DNA of 64,000 bases from Saccharomonospora sp. CUA-673 (GTDB taxonomy: Bacteria; Actinomycetota; Actinomycetes; Mycobacteriales; Pseudonocardiaceae): NCBI RefSeq assembly GCF_001942305.1, contig NZ_MKKE01000011.1:62001-126000 (forward strand), written 5' to 3'. This document shows, piece after piece, positions 43,138-52,972 of the stretch. Position 1 is the stretch's first letter; every line of letters begins with the position of its first letter. Position numbers and translations under genes: made by a program. Below the pieces are notes generated by a model that was given only the letters and a program-made list of their open reading frames with translations, was not told where the DNA came from and ran no database searches.

Positions 43138-44096
43138 GTGGGCGTTCCAGAACGCACCCGGAACTCAGGCCGGGGCAAGGTCGCCAAGGTGACCGTGCTC
43201 GCCGGACTCGTCGCCGTATTGGCGACCGGATGTTCCGGCGAGGAGGTCCTGCGGTTCGGGTGGCCGGACGGGGTGACTCCCGAAGCGACGCCATGCGGAC
43301 CTTCTGGACCTGGTCGGTCGTCGCAGCATTGATCGTCGGCGTCATCGTGTGGGCGCTGATGTTCTGGACGATGATCTTCCACCGGAAGAAGAAGACGGCC
43401 GAGGGCGAGCCGGAGGAACTGCCGCGGCAGTTCCAGTACAACGTGCCGCTCGAGCTCTTCTGCGTCGTCGTGCCCGTGATCATGGTGTGTGTCCTGTTCT
43501 TCTTCACGGTCACCACCGAGAACCAGGTGCTGGCGAACGAGGACGACCCGGATGTGACGGTCGACGTCATCGGCTTCCAGTGGAACTGGGAGTTCGCCTA
43601 CCCGGAGGAGCCGGAGACCGCGGACGGTCAGACGATCTCGACGGTCGGCAGCTCGGCGGAGATCCCGATCCTCGTCCTGCCGACGGATCGGAAGATCCAG
43701 TACAACCTGCGGGCGACCGACGTCATCCACTCGTTCTGGGTTCCGGAGTTCAACTTCAAGCGGGACGTCATGCCGTTCCCGGAGAACAACAACCAGAACA
43801 ACGTCTTCCAGAACACCATCGATCGTGAGGGTGCGTTCGTCGGCCGCTGCGCCGAGCTCTGCGGCACCTACCACGCGATGATGAACTTCGAGGTGCGGGC
43901 GTTGTCGCCGGACAAGTACGACCGGTACATCGAGCTGCGCACCGAGACGAACCAGGAGACGGGTCGGACGAACACGACTGCGGAGGCCCTGGCGCAGCTG
44001 CAGAACGAGGGCTGCGACTCCGAGCTCTGCAGCCCGACCGCGACGACGACCCAGCCGTTCGCGACCGACCGCACCCTGCGGACCGCGACGGGCTGA
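43138..44096 (+). CDS. ctaC: cytochrome c oxidase subunit II, frame break near 43287
   Basis: About 320 aa after adding one base near 43287 (GWPDGVTPEADAMRTFWTWS). The N-terminus is a lipoprotein signal (VTVLAGLVAVLATGCSGEE). Two TM helices follow (WSVVAALIVGVIVWALMFWTMIF and LFCVVVPVIMVCVLFFF), then the periplasmic CuA domain with VIGFQWNWEFAY and the CuA ligand motif GRCAELCGTYHAMM. Accepts electrons from the QcrC cytochrome cc and passes them to subunit I (ctaD, not in window). Followed by a hairpin (44105-44133) and ctaF. Confidence 0.95.
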
Positions 44097-44104
44097 TCCA
44101 CGAA

Positions 44105-44133
44105 GCGGCGCGGCCGGATCCCGGCCGCGCCGC
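44105..44133 (+). terminator. hairpin between ctaC and ctaF
   Basis: GCGGCGCGGCCGG / CCGGCCGCGCCGC arms, 3-base loop, 8 bp past the ctaC stop. Could attenuate or process the ctaC-ctaF transcript rather than end it fully, because ctaF follows in the same direction. Confidence 0.65.
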
Positions 44134-44232
44134 CTTCGGCGGGATCGACCGACCCATCGGACCACCTGAAGAAACCAGACCACTCAGTACTCTGATCACG
44201 AACGCTGAGCTAGTAGTAAGGACACAGGGCAC

Positions 44233-44652
44233 ATGAAGGACGAAGCCAGGCTTTTCGACATCGTCATGGTCTTCGCGTTCTTCACGGCGGTCGTCTACGG
44301 CGTGATGACGGGTGTCATGACCGACGACGGGGTGGAGCCGGTCGGCACCGTCTCGCTGATCCTGACCGGTGGTCTGACCCTCATGGTCGGCAGCTACATC
44401 CGCTTCATCGGCCGCCGTATCCCGGCCCGGCCGGAGGACAACGACGAGGCCGAGGTCAGCGACGGCGCGGGCGAGCTCGGCTTCTTCAGCGCGGGCAGCT
44501 ACTGGCCGGTGGGCCTGGCCGCCTTCTGCGCCCTGGCCGGTGCGGCCATGGCGTTCTGGCAGGTCTGGCTGCTGGTCTTCGCCGTGATCGGCATCCTGAT
44601 CACCATCGGCGGCCTGGTGTTCGAGTACCACACGGGCCCGAACGCGCACTGA
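44233..44652 (+). CDS. ctaF: cytochrome c oxidase subunit IV (CtaF)
   Basis: 139 aa actinobacterial aa3-oxidase small subunit. Four TM segments (LFDIVMVFAFFTAVVYGVM, LILTGGLTLMVGSYI, SYWPVGLAAFCALAGAAMAF, WLLVFAVIGILITIGGLVF) with a polar loop RPEDNDEAEVSDGAGELGFFSAGSY. Rv2199c equivalent; a structural part of the bcc-aa3 supercomplex. Ends at a strong terminator. Confidence 0.92.
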   Translation: MKDEARLFDIVMVFAFFTAVVYGVMTGVMTDDGVEPVGTVSLILTGGLTLMVGSYIRFIGRRIPARPEDNDEAEVSDGAGELGFFSAGSYWPVGLAAFCALAGAAMAFWQVWLLVFAVIGILITIGGLVFEYHTGPNAH

Positions 44653-44670
44653 GCCGCAGCTCGACGAACC

Positions 44671-44710
44671 AGGAGGCCCGCCCCGATGTTCGGGGCGGGC
44701 CTCCTCTTTT
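44671..44710 (+). terminator. ctaF rho-independent terminator
   Basis: AGGAGGCCCGCCCC-gatgttc-GGGGCGGGCCTCCT followed by CTTTT; 18 bp past the ctaF stop. Confidence 0.9.
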
Positions 44711-44749
44711 CGTGTCTCTCCTGTTGTGTGCCGCCGGGGCTCGGGCGGG

Positions 44750-45814
44750 TCAGCTCTCGGACGACACGGTCGCCGAGAAGTCGATCCACCGCTGCAGCAG
44801 TTCGGCCGCCGCGCCCGAGTCGACGGCCTCGGCCACGCGCGCGAGTTGCGTGCGCAGCTCCGCGGTGAGATCCCCGCTGTCGGCGAAGCCGGGGAAGCCC
44901 TCGTACGCGGCCAGGGCGCCCGCGGCGTTGAGCAGGACCGCATCCCGCACCGGGCCCGATTTGCCGCTGACGAGCTCCTGGACGACCTTGGCGTTCACCT
45001 CGGGTGAACCACCCTTGAGATCGGCCTCGGTGCTCAGAGGGACGTCCAGGGCCCGCGGATCGATCATGGTCTCGTGGATCCGGCCACCGCTGATCACCCA
45101 CGCCGTCGTCGTGGTCGTGTTGGTGATCTCGTCGAGCCCGTCGTCGCCGCGCACCAGCAGCACGTCGTGGCCCCGCTGGGCGAACACCTCGGCCAGCACC
45201 CGCGTCTTGTCGGCGTAGGCGCAGCCGATGAGGCTCGCCGACGGCTGCGCCGGATTGCTCAACGGGCCGAGCATGTTGAACGTCGTCGGCACGCCCAGTT
45301 CCCTGCGCGTCGCGCCCGCGTACCGCAACGCGGGGTGGAAGGCGGGCGCGAAGCAGAACCCGATGCCGACCTCGCGAATGCAACGGAGCACATCCGCCGC
45401 GGACATGGTGATCGCCACACCCAGCGTTTCCAGTACGTCCGCCGCGCCCGATTTGGACGATGCCGCCCGACTTCCGTGCTTGACGACCGGAGCCCCCGCC
45501 GCCGCCGCGACCAGCGACGACATGGTCGAGATGTTCACCGAACCCGACCGGTCACCACCGGTCCCGACGATGTCGACGGCGCGGAAATCGATGTCAAGGG
45601 TGCGTGCGTGCGTGAGCATGGCGTACGCCATACCCGCGATCTCGGCGGGCGTTTCGCCCTTGGCCCGCAGTCCGACGGCGAACCCGCCGATCTGCGACGG
45701 GCTCGCGGCGTCGGACATGATCTGGTCCATCGCCCAGGCCGTCTCCGATTCGGAGAGGTCGGCGCGCTCGATGAGCCTGCTCAGGACGGTGGGCCAGGTC
45801 GGTTCGTCGGTCAT
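44750..45814 (-). CDS. trpD: anthranilate phosphoribosyltransferase
   Basis: 354 aa. Second step of tryptophan synthesis, anthranilate + PRPP to phosphoribosylanthranilate. What is seen: AWAMDQIMSDAASPSQIGGFAVGLRAKGET, the PRPP-binding VDIVGTGGDRSGSVNIST, VVKHGSRAASSKSGAADVLETLG, GIGFCFAPAFHPAL and PTTFNMLGPLSNPA. ATG 45814 is the first Met at the domain start. Placed between respiratory genes as in M. tuberculosis (Rv2192c), not in a trp operon. Confidence 0.96.
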   Translation of the reverse strand: MTDEPTWPTVLSRLIERADLSESETAWAMDQIMSDAASPSQIGGFAVGLRAKGETPAEIAGMAYAMLTHARTLDIDFRAVDIVGTGGDRSGSVNISTMSSLVAAAAGAPVVKHGSRAASSKSGAADVLETLGVAITMSAADVLRCIREVGIGFCFAPAFHPALRYAGATRRELGVPTTFNMLGPLSNPAQPSASLIGCAYADKTRVLAEVFAQRGHDVLLVRGDDGLDEITNTTTTTAWVISGGRIHETMIDPRALDVPLSTEADLKGGSPEVNAKVVQELVSGKSGPVRDAVLLNAAGALAAYEGFPGFADSGDLTAELRTQLARVAEAVDSGAAAELLQRWIDFSATVSSES

Positions 45815-45824
45815 GTGAGTGAGA

Positions 45825-46244
45825 TCAACCCTGTACTGGTGTGAGGTGCTGCTTGCGCAGCACCTCGGCGATGGTTTCGGCCGAGGTGAGGGGGTCGAGC
45901 GGGTGCACGAGCACGGCGTCCGCCTGCGACCAGGTGGCGAGCCAACGGTCGTCGGCACGCCGGACGGCGACCGCGATCGGCGGGCACGGCTCGATCTCGT
46001 TCTTGAGCTGCCTGCACAGGCCGATACCGCCCGTGGGCTGGGCCTCTCCGTCGAGAATGGCCAGGTCGACGGCGCCGGAGTCCATCTCGGCGAGCACGTC
46101 GCCGATGCCCTCGGTGTCGCCGTACTCGACGTACGTCACCGTGCCCACGTCCGGCGCCGGCCTGCGGCCGATCGCGGTCATGATCGCGTCCCGAACCTCG
46201 GGTCGGTGGCTGAACACGAGGATCCGCCTCGCCTGGTCGGTCAT
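45825..46244 (-). CDS. orphan receiver-like (CheY-fold) protein
   Basis: 139 aa from ATG 46244 (GGAGG 7 bases upstream decides against ATG 46259). Fold pattern: ILVFSHRPEVRDAIMTAIG (strand 1/helix 1), VEYGDTEGIGDVLAEMDSG, the phospho-acceptor-like Asp in VDLAILDGEAQPTGGIGLCRQLK, PPIAVAVRRADDRW, DAVLVHPLDPLTSAETIAEVL. The acidic pair normally found after strand 1 is absent (SHRPE), so phosphorylation is doubtful. No output domain and no adjacent kinase. Lies 10 bp upstream of trpD and is probably co-transcribed with it. Confidence 0.78.
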   Translation of the reverse strand: MTDQARRILVFSHRPEVRDAIMTAIGRRPAPDVGTVTYVEYGDTEGIGDVLAEMDSGAVDLAILDGEAQPTGGIGLCRQLKNEIEPCPPIAVAVRRADDRWLATWSQADAVLVHPLDPLTSAETIAEVLRKQHLTPVQG

Positions 46245-46395
46245 GTTGCCGTCCTCCATGTCACCGGTTCGCGGAGCCTCGTCGCTGCCGCGGGTCGATC
46301 TTAACCGTCCCGACCAGGATCAACCCAGGCGATCTCGAGGCTTCCACGACTCTCCGTAGGACCCGGCCTGCACAGCCCGGAAGCGAACAGACATA

Positions 46396-47025
46396 ATGCG
46401 ACTCGTGACAACGGCAGCTCCCAACATCAGCCAGCGAGTGCACTCGCTGAACCGGCCGAACATGGTCAGCGTCGGGACCATCGTCTGGCTGTCCAGCGAG
46501 CTCATGTTCTTCGCCGGGCTGTTCGCGATGTTCTTCACGGTCAAGGCACAGAACGACACCGGGCACTGGCCACCGGTGAACGAAGCCACTGGCGAGCTGA
46601 TCCATTTGGATATCGCCTATGCGCTGCCGTTCACCGCCATCCTGGTCGCGTCCTCGTTCACCTGTCAGATGGGCGTGTTCGCCGCCGAGCGCGGTGACGT
46701 GTTCGGCCTGCGCCGCTGGTACCTGATCACCCTGGCCATGGGCACGGTGTTCACGCTCGGACAGGCCGGCGAGTACATCCAGTTGTTCAGCGAGGGCGTC
46801 ACGATGCCCTCCGGTGCCTACGCCACCGTCTTCTTCATGACGACCGGCTTCCACGGACTGCACGTCATCGGTGGTCTCGTCGCGTTCGTCTACCTGCTCA
46901 TCAGGACGAAGCTGAGTAAGTTCACCCCGGCGCAGGCCACCTCGGCCATCGTCGTGTCGTACTACTGGCACTTCGTCGACGTCGTGTGGATCGGCCTGTT
47001 CGCGGTGATCTACCTCGTTCCTTGA
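46396..47025 (+). CDS. ctaE: cytochrome c oxidase subunit III
   Basis: 209 aa. Five TM segments; [26 protein letters not shown] (subunit III TM with the conserved SSE), [47 protein letters not shown] (family FHGLHVxxG motif) and [20 protein letters not shown] (WHFVDxVW). Start ATG 46396 or GTG 46405. First gene of the ctaE-qcrC-qcrA-qcrB cluster, divergent from trpD. Confidence 0.96.
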   Translation: MRLVTTAAPNISQRVHSLNRPNMVSVGTIVWLSSELMFFAGLFAMFFTVKAQNDTGHWPPVNEATGELIHLDIAYALPFTAILVASSFTCQMGVFAAERGDVFGLRRWYLITLAMGTVFTLGQAGEYIQLFSEGVTMPSGAYATVFFMTTGFHGLHVIGGLVAFVYLLIRTKLSKFTPAQATSAIVVSYYWHFVDVVWIGLFAVIYLVP

Positions 47026-47091
47026 CGCACTGACCACTGTGATCCGTTCTCCCAAGTACGGCCGAACTGACAGCAAGGGTTGCCGCAGAAG

Positions 47092-47919
47092 ATGACCTTC
47101 ACGAAGAAGCCCGCCACGGCGGGAGACCGGCGAGCGCGCCGCCGCTCGAAGTTCCGTAAGCGTGTCGCCGGATTCGCCGCACTGGCGATGGCGCTGATCG
47201 GGGCCGGCGGGCTCTATGCCGTGTTCGCCCCCGAGCCGCAGACCGCCGAGGCGGCGGTCGACCCGGCTCTGCTGCGCAAGGGCGAGCAGATCTACAACAA
47301 CACCTGCATCTCGTGCCACGGCGCGAACCTCGAAGGTGTGCAGGACAAGGGGCCGGCCCTGGTCGGGGTCGGCGAGGCCTCGGTGTACTTCCAGGTCTCC
47401 AGCGGCCGGATGCCGATGGTGCGCCAGGAAGCCCAGGCTTCGCGCAAGCCGACCAAGTACACCCCCGAGGAGATCGACGCGCTGGGCGCCTACATCCAGG
47501 CCCACGGCGGCGGTCCGGAGACGCCGAGCGAGCGTGGGGAGCAGCTGCACGGCCAGAACCCCGCGCGCGGCGGCGAACTGTTCCGCCTCAACTGTGCTTC
47601 GTGTCACAACTTCACCGGTCAGGGCGGCGCGCTCTCGTCCGGCAAGTACGCGCCCGAGCTCGCCCCGGCGAGCGAGGAAGAGATTTACACCGCGATGCAG
47701 AGCGGTCCGCAGAACATGCCGAAGTTCTCGGACCGGCAGCTGAGTCCCGAGGAGAAGCGGGACATCGTCGCCTATGTGAAGTCGGTCAACGACGGCAACA
47801 ACCAGCCGGGCGGTAACCCGCTGGGTGGTCTCGGGCCGGCTTCCGAAGGTGTCATCGCGTGGTTCGTGGGTATCGGCGCTCTGATCGGCGCCACCCTGTG
47901 GATTGGATCGAGGGCATAG
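47092..47919 (+). CDS. qcrC: ubiquinol-cytochrome c reductase dihaem cytochrome cc subunit
   Basis: 275 aa from ATG 47092 (TTG 47080 is also possible). An N-terminal anchor ([21 protein letters not shown]), two haem-c sites CISCH (about residue 72) and CASCH (about residue 168), Met ligands in RMPMV and QNMPKF, and a C-terminal TM ([19 protein letters not shown]). It replaces soluble cytochrome c in actinobacteria by linking the bc1 complex to CtaC. Confidence 0.96.
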   Translation: MTFTKKPATAGDRRARRRSKFRKRVAGFAALAMALIGAGGLYAVFAPEPQTAEAAVDPALLRKGEQIYNNTCISCHGANLEGVQDKGPALVGVGEASVYFQVSSGRMPMVRQEAQASRKPTKYTPEEIDALGAYIQAHGGGPETPSERGEQLHGQNPARGGELFRLNCASCHNFTGQGGALSSGKYAPELAPASEEEIYTAMQSGPQNMPKFSDRQLSPEEKRDIVAYVKSVNDGNNQPGGNPLGGLGPASEGVIAWFVGIGALIGATLWIGSRA

Positions 47920-47921
47920 GC

Positions 47922-49067
47922 ATGAGTGGCAACGAGCCAGGACCCCGTCCTTCGGACGAGGAACTCGCGGCGATGAGCCGTGACGACCTCGTCAAGCTGG
48001 GTGGCCAGCTGGACGGTGTCGAGATTGTCGACTATCCGGACCCGTTCCCGGTCGAGGGAACCAAGGCCGAGAAGCGCGCCGAGCGCGCCGTCGCGGCGTG
48101 GTTCCTGCTGTCCGCGATCACCGGACTGGCGTTCGTCGTGGCGCTCATCTGGTGGCCGTGGGAGTACGTGCCGTGGACCGACGAGTCCGGCCACTTCTGG
48201 TACAGCCTGTACACACCGGTGCTCGGGATCACCATGGGTGTCTCGATCCTGAGCCTGTCGATCGGTGTGCTGCTGTTCGCGAAGAAGTTCATCCCGGCCG
48301 AGACGTCCATCCAGCAGCGCAGCGACAACCTCGGACAGGGGTCGGCCGAGCTCGACCGCAAGACGATCGTCGCGCACCTGCAGGACGCCGGTGAGCGTTC
48401 GGGCATCGCCCGTCGCTCGATGATCAAGCGCACCGCCGGTCTCGGTGTGGGTGCGCTGGGTCTGGGCACCGTCGCGCTGCCGCTGGCGTCCTTCATCAAG
48501 GACCCGCACGCAGAGGCCGACAACAAGCACGGCCTCATCCACACGGGCTGGAAGCCCGAGCACGAGGGCGAGATCGTGTACCTGCGGCGCAGCACCGGCG
48601 ACACCAACGAGGTCTCCCTGGTGCGTCCGGAGGAGCTCGACGCGGGTGGCATGGAGACGGTCTTCCCGTTCCGCGAGTCGGAGCGCGGTGACCACGAGGC
48701 GCTGCTGCACGCGATCCGCCGTGCGGACAACCCGGTCATGCTGATCCGCCTGCGCCCCGACGACGCCGCCAGGGCGGTCAAGCGTCAGGGCCAGGAGGAC
48801 TTCAACTACGGCGACTTCTTCGCGTTCACGAAGATCTGCAGCCACGTCGGCTGCCCCACGTCGCTGTACGAGCAGCAGACCAACCGCATCCTGTGCCCGT
48901 GCCACCAGTCGCAGTTCGACGCGCTCCAGTACGGCAAGCCGGTCTTCGGCCCGGCGACCCGTGCGCTGGCGCAGCTGCCCATCACGGTGCACACCGATGG
49001 ATACCTCATCGCCCGGCACGACTTCATCGAGCCGATCGGGCCCGGTTTCTGGGAGCGCAAGTCATGA
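47922..49067 (+). CDS. qcrA: Rieske iron-sulfur subunit of the bcc complex
   Basis: 381 aa from ATG 47922, just 2 bp after qcrC. Cytoplasmic acidic N-terminus, then three TM segments ([44 protein letters not shown], and a third at [21 protein letters not shown] preceded by RRSMIKR, a twin-Arg-like translocation signal), and the Rieske domain with [2Fe-2S] ligands [10 protein letters not shown] and CPCHQSQFD. The three-TM form is specific to actinobacteria. Overlaps qcrB by 4 bp. Confidence 0.96.
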   Translation: MSGNEPGPRPSDEELAAMSRDDLVKLGGQLDGVEIVDYPDPFPVEGTKAEKRAERAVAAWFLLSAITGLAFVVALIWWPWEYVPWTDESGHFWYSLYTPVLGITMGVSILSLSIGVLLFAKKFIPAETSIQQRSDNLGQGSAELDRKTIVAHLQDAGERSGIARRSMIKRTAGLGVGALGLGTVALPLASFIKDPHAEADNKHGLIHTGWKPEHEGEIVYLRRSTGDTNEVSLVRPEELDAGGMETVFPFRESERGDHEALLHAIRRADNPVMLIRLRPDDAARAVKRQGQEDFNYGDFFAFTKICSHVGCPTSLYEQQTNRILCPCHQSQFDALQYGKPVFGPATRALAQLPITVHTDGYLIARHDFIEPIGPGFWERKS

Positions 49068-50811
49068 GCTCACTGACGACACCGACCAAGGGGTCCAGCG
49101 CTCTCGCCCGGCACGCGGCCGAGGCGGGCAACAACGCCGATCAGCGGTACGTGCTGTCCAAGGGCCTTCGGCACCAGCTGAACAAGGTCTTCCCGACGCA
49201 CTGGTCGTTCCTGCTCGGCGAGATCGCGCTGTACAGCTTCATCATCGTCATCCTGTCGGGCGTCTACCTGACCCTGTTCTTCGATCCGTCGATGACCGAG
49301 ATCATCTACGACGGGCCGTACGAGAACCTGCAGGGCATCGAGATGACCCGCGCGATGGCGAGCACCCTCGAGATCTCGTTCGAGGTCCGGGGTGGACTGT
49401 TCGTCCGACAGGTGCACCACTGGTCGGCGCTGATCTTCGTGGCCGCCATGGCCGTGCACATGATGCGCGTGTTCTTCACCGGTGCGTTCCGGCGCCCACG
49501 TGAGGCCAACTGGGTCATCGGTGCACTGCTGCTGATCCTGGGTGCGTTCGAGGGCTTCTTCGGCTACTCGCTGCCGGACGACCTGCTCTCCGGTACCGGT
49601 ATCCGCGCGACGCTGTCCGGTATCACGCTGTCGGTGCCGGTGATCGGCACCTGGGCGCACTGGGCGCTGTTCGACGGGGAGTTCCCGGGAACGGCGATCG
49701 TGCCGCGGATGTACACGCTGCACATCCTGATCATTCCGGGCATCATGCTCGCGCTGGTGGCCATCCACCTGGCGCTCGTGTGGTACCAGAAGCACACGCA
49801 GTTCCCGGGCGCGAAGCGCAAGGAGACCAACGTCGTCGGCGTTCGGATCATGCCGCTGTTCGCCGTGAAGGCCGGCGCCTTCTTCGCCGTTGTCACGGGC
49901 TTCATCGCGCTGATGTCCGGTCTGTTCCAGATCAACGCGGTCTGGCATATCGGCCCGTACAACCCATCACAGGTCTCGGCGGGTTCCCAACCGGACTGGT
50001 ACATGGCATGGGCCGACGGCATCCTACGAATCTGGCCCGCGTGGGAGCTGTACATCGGCGACTACACGATTCCGCCGGTGTTCTTCGCCGGTGCCGGCGG
50101 TATGGGCCTGATGTTCACCCTGCTCATCGCGTATCCGTTCATCGAACGGAAGTTGTCCAAGGACACTGCGCACCACAACCTGCTGCAGCGTCCCAGGGAC
50201 GCACCGGTACGCACGAGCATCGGCGTCATGGCGCTGACGTTCTTCATGGTGCTGGAGATGTCCGGCTTCAACGACATCTTCGCGTTCGCCTTCGACGTCT
50301 CGCTGAACGCGACGACGTGGATGGGCCGGATAGGCATCCTGGTGTTGCCGGCACTCGCGTACGTCATCACCTATCGGATCTGCATCGGGTTGCAACGGTC
50401 CGACAGGGAAGTGCTCGAGCACGGCATCGAGACGGGCATCATCAAGCGCCTGCCGCACGGTGAGTTCATCGAGGTCCACCAGCCGCTCGGCCCGGTGGAC
50501 GACCACGGTCACCCGCTGCCGCTGGACTACCAGGCGCCGCGGTGCCGAAGAAGATGAACAAGCTCGGTTCGGCCGGTAAGCCGGTCGCCGGTGGCTGGTG
50601 GTCGCCGGACCCGGCGGACGAGACGGCCGCGCTCGAGGAGGCACACGCCGAGCAGCACGCACGCCAGCACGAGGCTGTGGAGTCGGCCGAGGCGGTCGAG
50701 TCCGCCGAGGACACCACGTCCACGGACAGCACGGCGGACGGCACCCAGGCGATCGACTCCGACTCGGGTGAGTCGGACGACTCGAGCGGTGGTTCGACGC
50801 CGCGCGCCTGA
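49064..50811 (+). CDS. qcrB: cytochrome b subunit of the bcc complex, frame break near 50526
   Basis: About 582 aa once one G is restored in a GGG near 50526 ([16 protein letters not shown]). What is seen: [25 protein letters not shown], haem-ligand region [26 protein letters not shown] and [21 protein letters not shown], the Qo-site-like PPVFFAG, and a long acidic, Ser/Asp/Glu-rich C-terminal tail. This is the quinol-oxidising subunit and target of Q203-type inhibitors in mycobacteria. Without the fix the protein ends early at 50557. ATG 49064 overlaps the qcrA stop (ATGA). Confidence 0.95.
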
Positions 50812-50830
50812 TGCGACGCAACTGAACACA

Positions 50831-50869
50831 GGAGGAGCCCCGGCCATTCGGCCGGGGCTCCTCCTTTTT
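50831..50869 (+). terminator. qcrCAB rho-independent terminator
   Basis: GGAGGAGCCCCGGCC-attc-GGCCGGGGCTCCTCC followed by TTTTT; 20 bp past the qcrB stop. Confidence 0.92.
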
Positions 50870-50925
50870 GCGTGGACCTGTGAGTGGGCCGCCGGCCGGA
50901 ATCGCAGGCGGCCCCGGTTGCTCGC

Positions 50926-51210
50926 TCAGGCCGATTCGATGCCGATCTCGAAGGCCGAGTCGGTGTCGGCGCTCGAGTACGAGCGGAACGCGATGTGGGT
51001 GTCGGTGTGCACCACGCCGTCGACCTTGCTGATCTTGGCCGGGATGAGCGCGGCCAGGTCCTCGTGCGAAGCCACGCGCACCCGCGCGATGAGGTCGACG
51101 TCGCCGGCGCACGAGTAGACCTCGGACACGCCCTCGATGTCGGCGATCTCCTGTGCCGTTTCGGGAATCCGGTCGGCGGCTGCGCTGATGAGGACGATCG
51201 CGGTGATCAC
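50926..51210 (-). CDS. Lrp/AsnC ligand-binding (RAM) domain protein
   Basis: 94 aa from GTG 51210 with GGAGG 6 bases upstream. Stand-alone RAM domain: ITAIVLISAAADRIPETAQEIADIEGVSEVYSCAGDVDLIARVRVASHEDLAALI, a beta-alpha-beta-beta-alpha-beta pattern with the effector-loop GDVDL. No HTH. Such short AsnC proteins act as amino-acid sensors that pair with full-length Lrp proteins. Confidence 0.88.
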   Translation of the reverse strand: MITAIVLISAAADRIPETAQEIADIEGVSEVYSCAGDVDLIARVRVASHEDLAALIPAKISKVDGVVHTDTHIAFRSYSSADTDSAFEIGIESA

Positions 51211-51280
51211 ACTGGCCTCCTGGGGGAACGTACGGTCATGCCGCGATCCTAAGCCCCCCGCGCCGCCGCCGTGGTTCGTC

Positions 51281-52972
51281 TCACGTGACGTTCTCGAGGG
51301 TCGCGGCGGTGGCGACCTTGTCGAGCCACGGACCCCAGCCGCCGGCGCCGGCGGCGGGTTCGCACCACGGTGCGGTGGTGCGGACCAGTCGGGTACCGGG
51401 TGTGGTGAGCCAGCGCAGCAGCAGTGCGGTCTCCTCGGCGGGGGCGCCGCGCAGCGGCCCGGGGGAGGGCAGCACGGTCTCGGCCGAGGCGACGAGTGCG
51501 TCGACGACCGGCATGGGCGGCGTCCCGCGCCGCGCGGTGCCTGCGGAGGCGAGGCGGCCGTGCCGGATAACGGCGAACTCCCAGCCGCCGTGGCCGTCCG
51601 GGGCCGCCCCGATGAGCTGTTCGATGCTCGCGAGTGCGGCGAGCCGGTGCGCCTTGCCGACGCCGCGCAGGAGCGTGACGAGTTCGTCGCGGCGGCGGGC
51701 GGCCTGTTCGAAGTGCCCGCCCGCGGCGAGCTGCTCGATGTGCGAACGCGCGGACCACAATGGAGTGTCACCGGTCCCGGCGACGAGGTCGCGCGCGGCG
51801 CGGACGGACGGGGCGTACTCGTCGACGCTCTGTCGGCCCGCGCAGGGCGCTCCGCAGCGCCCGAGTTCGGCCAGCACGCACGGCCGGCCCTGCGGGTCGC
51901 GAGCCGGGATGCGCTGGGTGCAGGTGCGCAGTCCGGCGGCCCCGGCGAGGGTGTCGGCGGCCGTTCTCGCCCTGGCCTGCGAGCCGAAGGGGCCGAGCGC
52001 GCCGTCGCGTTCGGAGCGGACCACCGACAGCCGCGGGAACGGTTCGTCGGTGAGCACCACCCACCATGCGGTGTGCGGGTTCTTCGAACGCCGGTTGTAG
52101 GACGGCCGGTGCGCGGCGAGCAGGCGCAGCTCGCGGACCTGGGCCTCGAGGGGGTGGGCGCATTCGATGCCGTCGACCCGTTCGGCGAGGGTGACCATCT
52201 CCCGCATCCGGCCGCGCGATTCGGAGCCGGTGAAGTACTGCCGTACGCGCCGCCGGAGGTTGCGTGCGGTGCCGACGTAGAGGACCTCGTCGCCGGGACC
52301 GCGGAACAGATACACACCGGGGCGTTCGGGCAGATGGGCGGCGAGGCCGCGTTTGCGTCGTTGGGCGGGGGTGACGTCGGGCAGGTAGTCGAGGAGTTCC
52401 TCGAGGGAGTGCACGCCGAGTGGCCCGACACGTTCGAGGAGACCGTGCAGCACGTCGACCGTGGCGTGCGCGTCGGCGAGCGCACGGTGGTTCGGGGTGG
52501 TGCGGGCGCCGAACACGCGCGCCAACGCCGACAACCGGTGCGACCGTGTGTCCTGTGTGGACAACACGCGCCGGGACAGTTGCAGGGTGCACACGACGGC
52601 GGGTTTCGGCCATGCGTAGCCGTGACCCTCGCACGCGGCGCGCAGGAAGCGGGTGTCGAATCCGGCGTTGTGGGCTACGAGCACGGCCCCGGCCGCGAAC
52701 TCGAGGAATGCCGGCAGCACCTGCTCGACGGGCGGTGCGGCCTGGACCATCGCCGTGGTGATGCCGGTGAGCTCGACGATCTGCGGCGGGATGGCGCTGC
52801 GCGGATCGACGAGCGTGCCGAACTCGCCGATCACCTCGCCGCCGCGGACCTTCACGGCCCCGATCTCGGTGATCCCGTCGGGTCCGGGAGCCGCGCCGGT
52901 GGTCTCGACGTCGACGATCACGAAGGTCACGTCGCGCAGCGGGGTACCCAGTTCGTCGAAAGCCAGCTGCAT
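51281..52972 (-). CDS. DEDDh 3'-5' exonuclease fused to GIY-YIG nuclease (Rv2191-like)
   Basis: 563 aa from ATG 52972. N-terminal DnaQ-like exonuclease: ExoI VIVDVETTG, ExoII VAHNAGFDTRFL, ExoIII HRALADAHATVDVL (His-Asp of DEDDh). Then a UvrC-type GIY-YIG domain (GVYLFRGPGDEVLYVGTARNLRRRVRQYF, residues about 230-260) and a UvrC-like Cys region (CTQRIPARDPQGRPCVLAELGRCGAPCAG), ending in a C-terminal region of unknown fold. Known in mycobacteria as a UvrC/DnaQ hybrid whose exact role in repair is not settled. Confidence 0.92.
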   Translation of the reverse strand: MQLAFDELGTPLRDVTFVIVDVETTGAAPGPDGITEIGAVKVRGGEVIGEFGTLVDPRSAIPPQIVELTGITTAMVQAAPPVEQVLPAFLEFAAGAVLVAHNAGFDTRFLRAACEGHGYAWPKPAVVCTLQLSRRVLSTQDTRSHRLSALARVFGARTTPNHRALADAHATVDVLHGLLERVGPLGVHSLEELLDYLPDVTPAQRRKRGLAAHLPERPGVYLFRGPGDEVLYVGTARNLRRRVRQYFTGSESRGRMREMVTLAERVDGIECAHPLEAQVRELRLLAAHRPSYNRRSKNPHTAWWVVLTDEPFPRLSVVRSERDGALGPFGSQARARTAADTLAGAAGLRTCTQRIPARDPQGRPCVLAELGRCGAPCAGRQSVDEYAPSVRAARDLVAGTGDTPLWSARSHIEQLAAGGHFEQAARRRDELVTLLRGVGKAHRLAALASIEQLIGAAPDGHGGWEFAVIRHGRLASAGTARRGTPPMPVVDALVASAETVLPSPGPLRGAPAEETALLLRWLTTPGTRLVRTTAPWCEPAAGAGGWGPWLDKVATAATLENVT

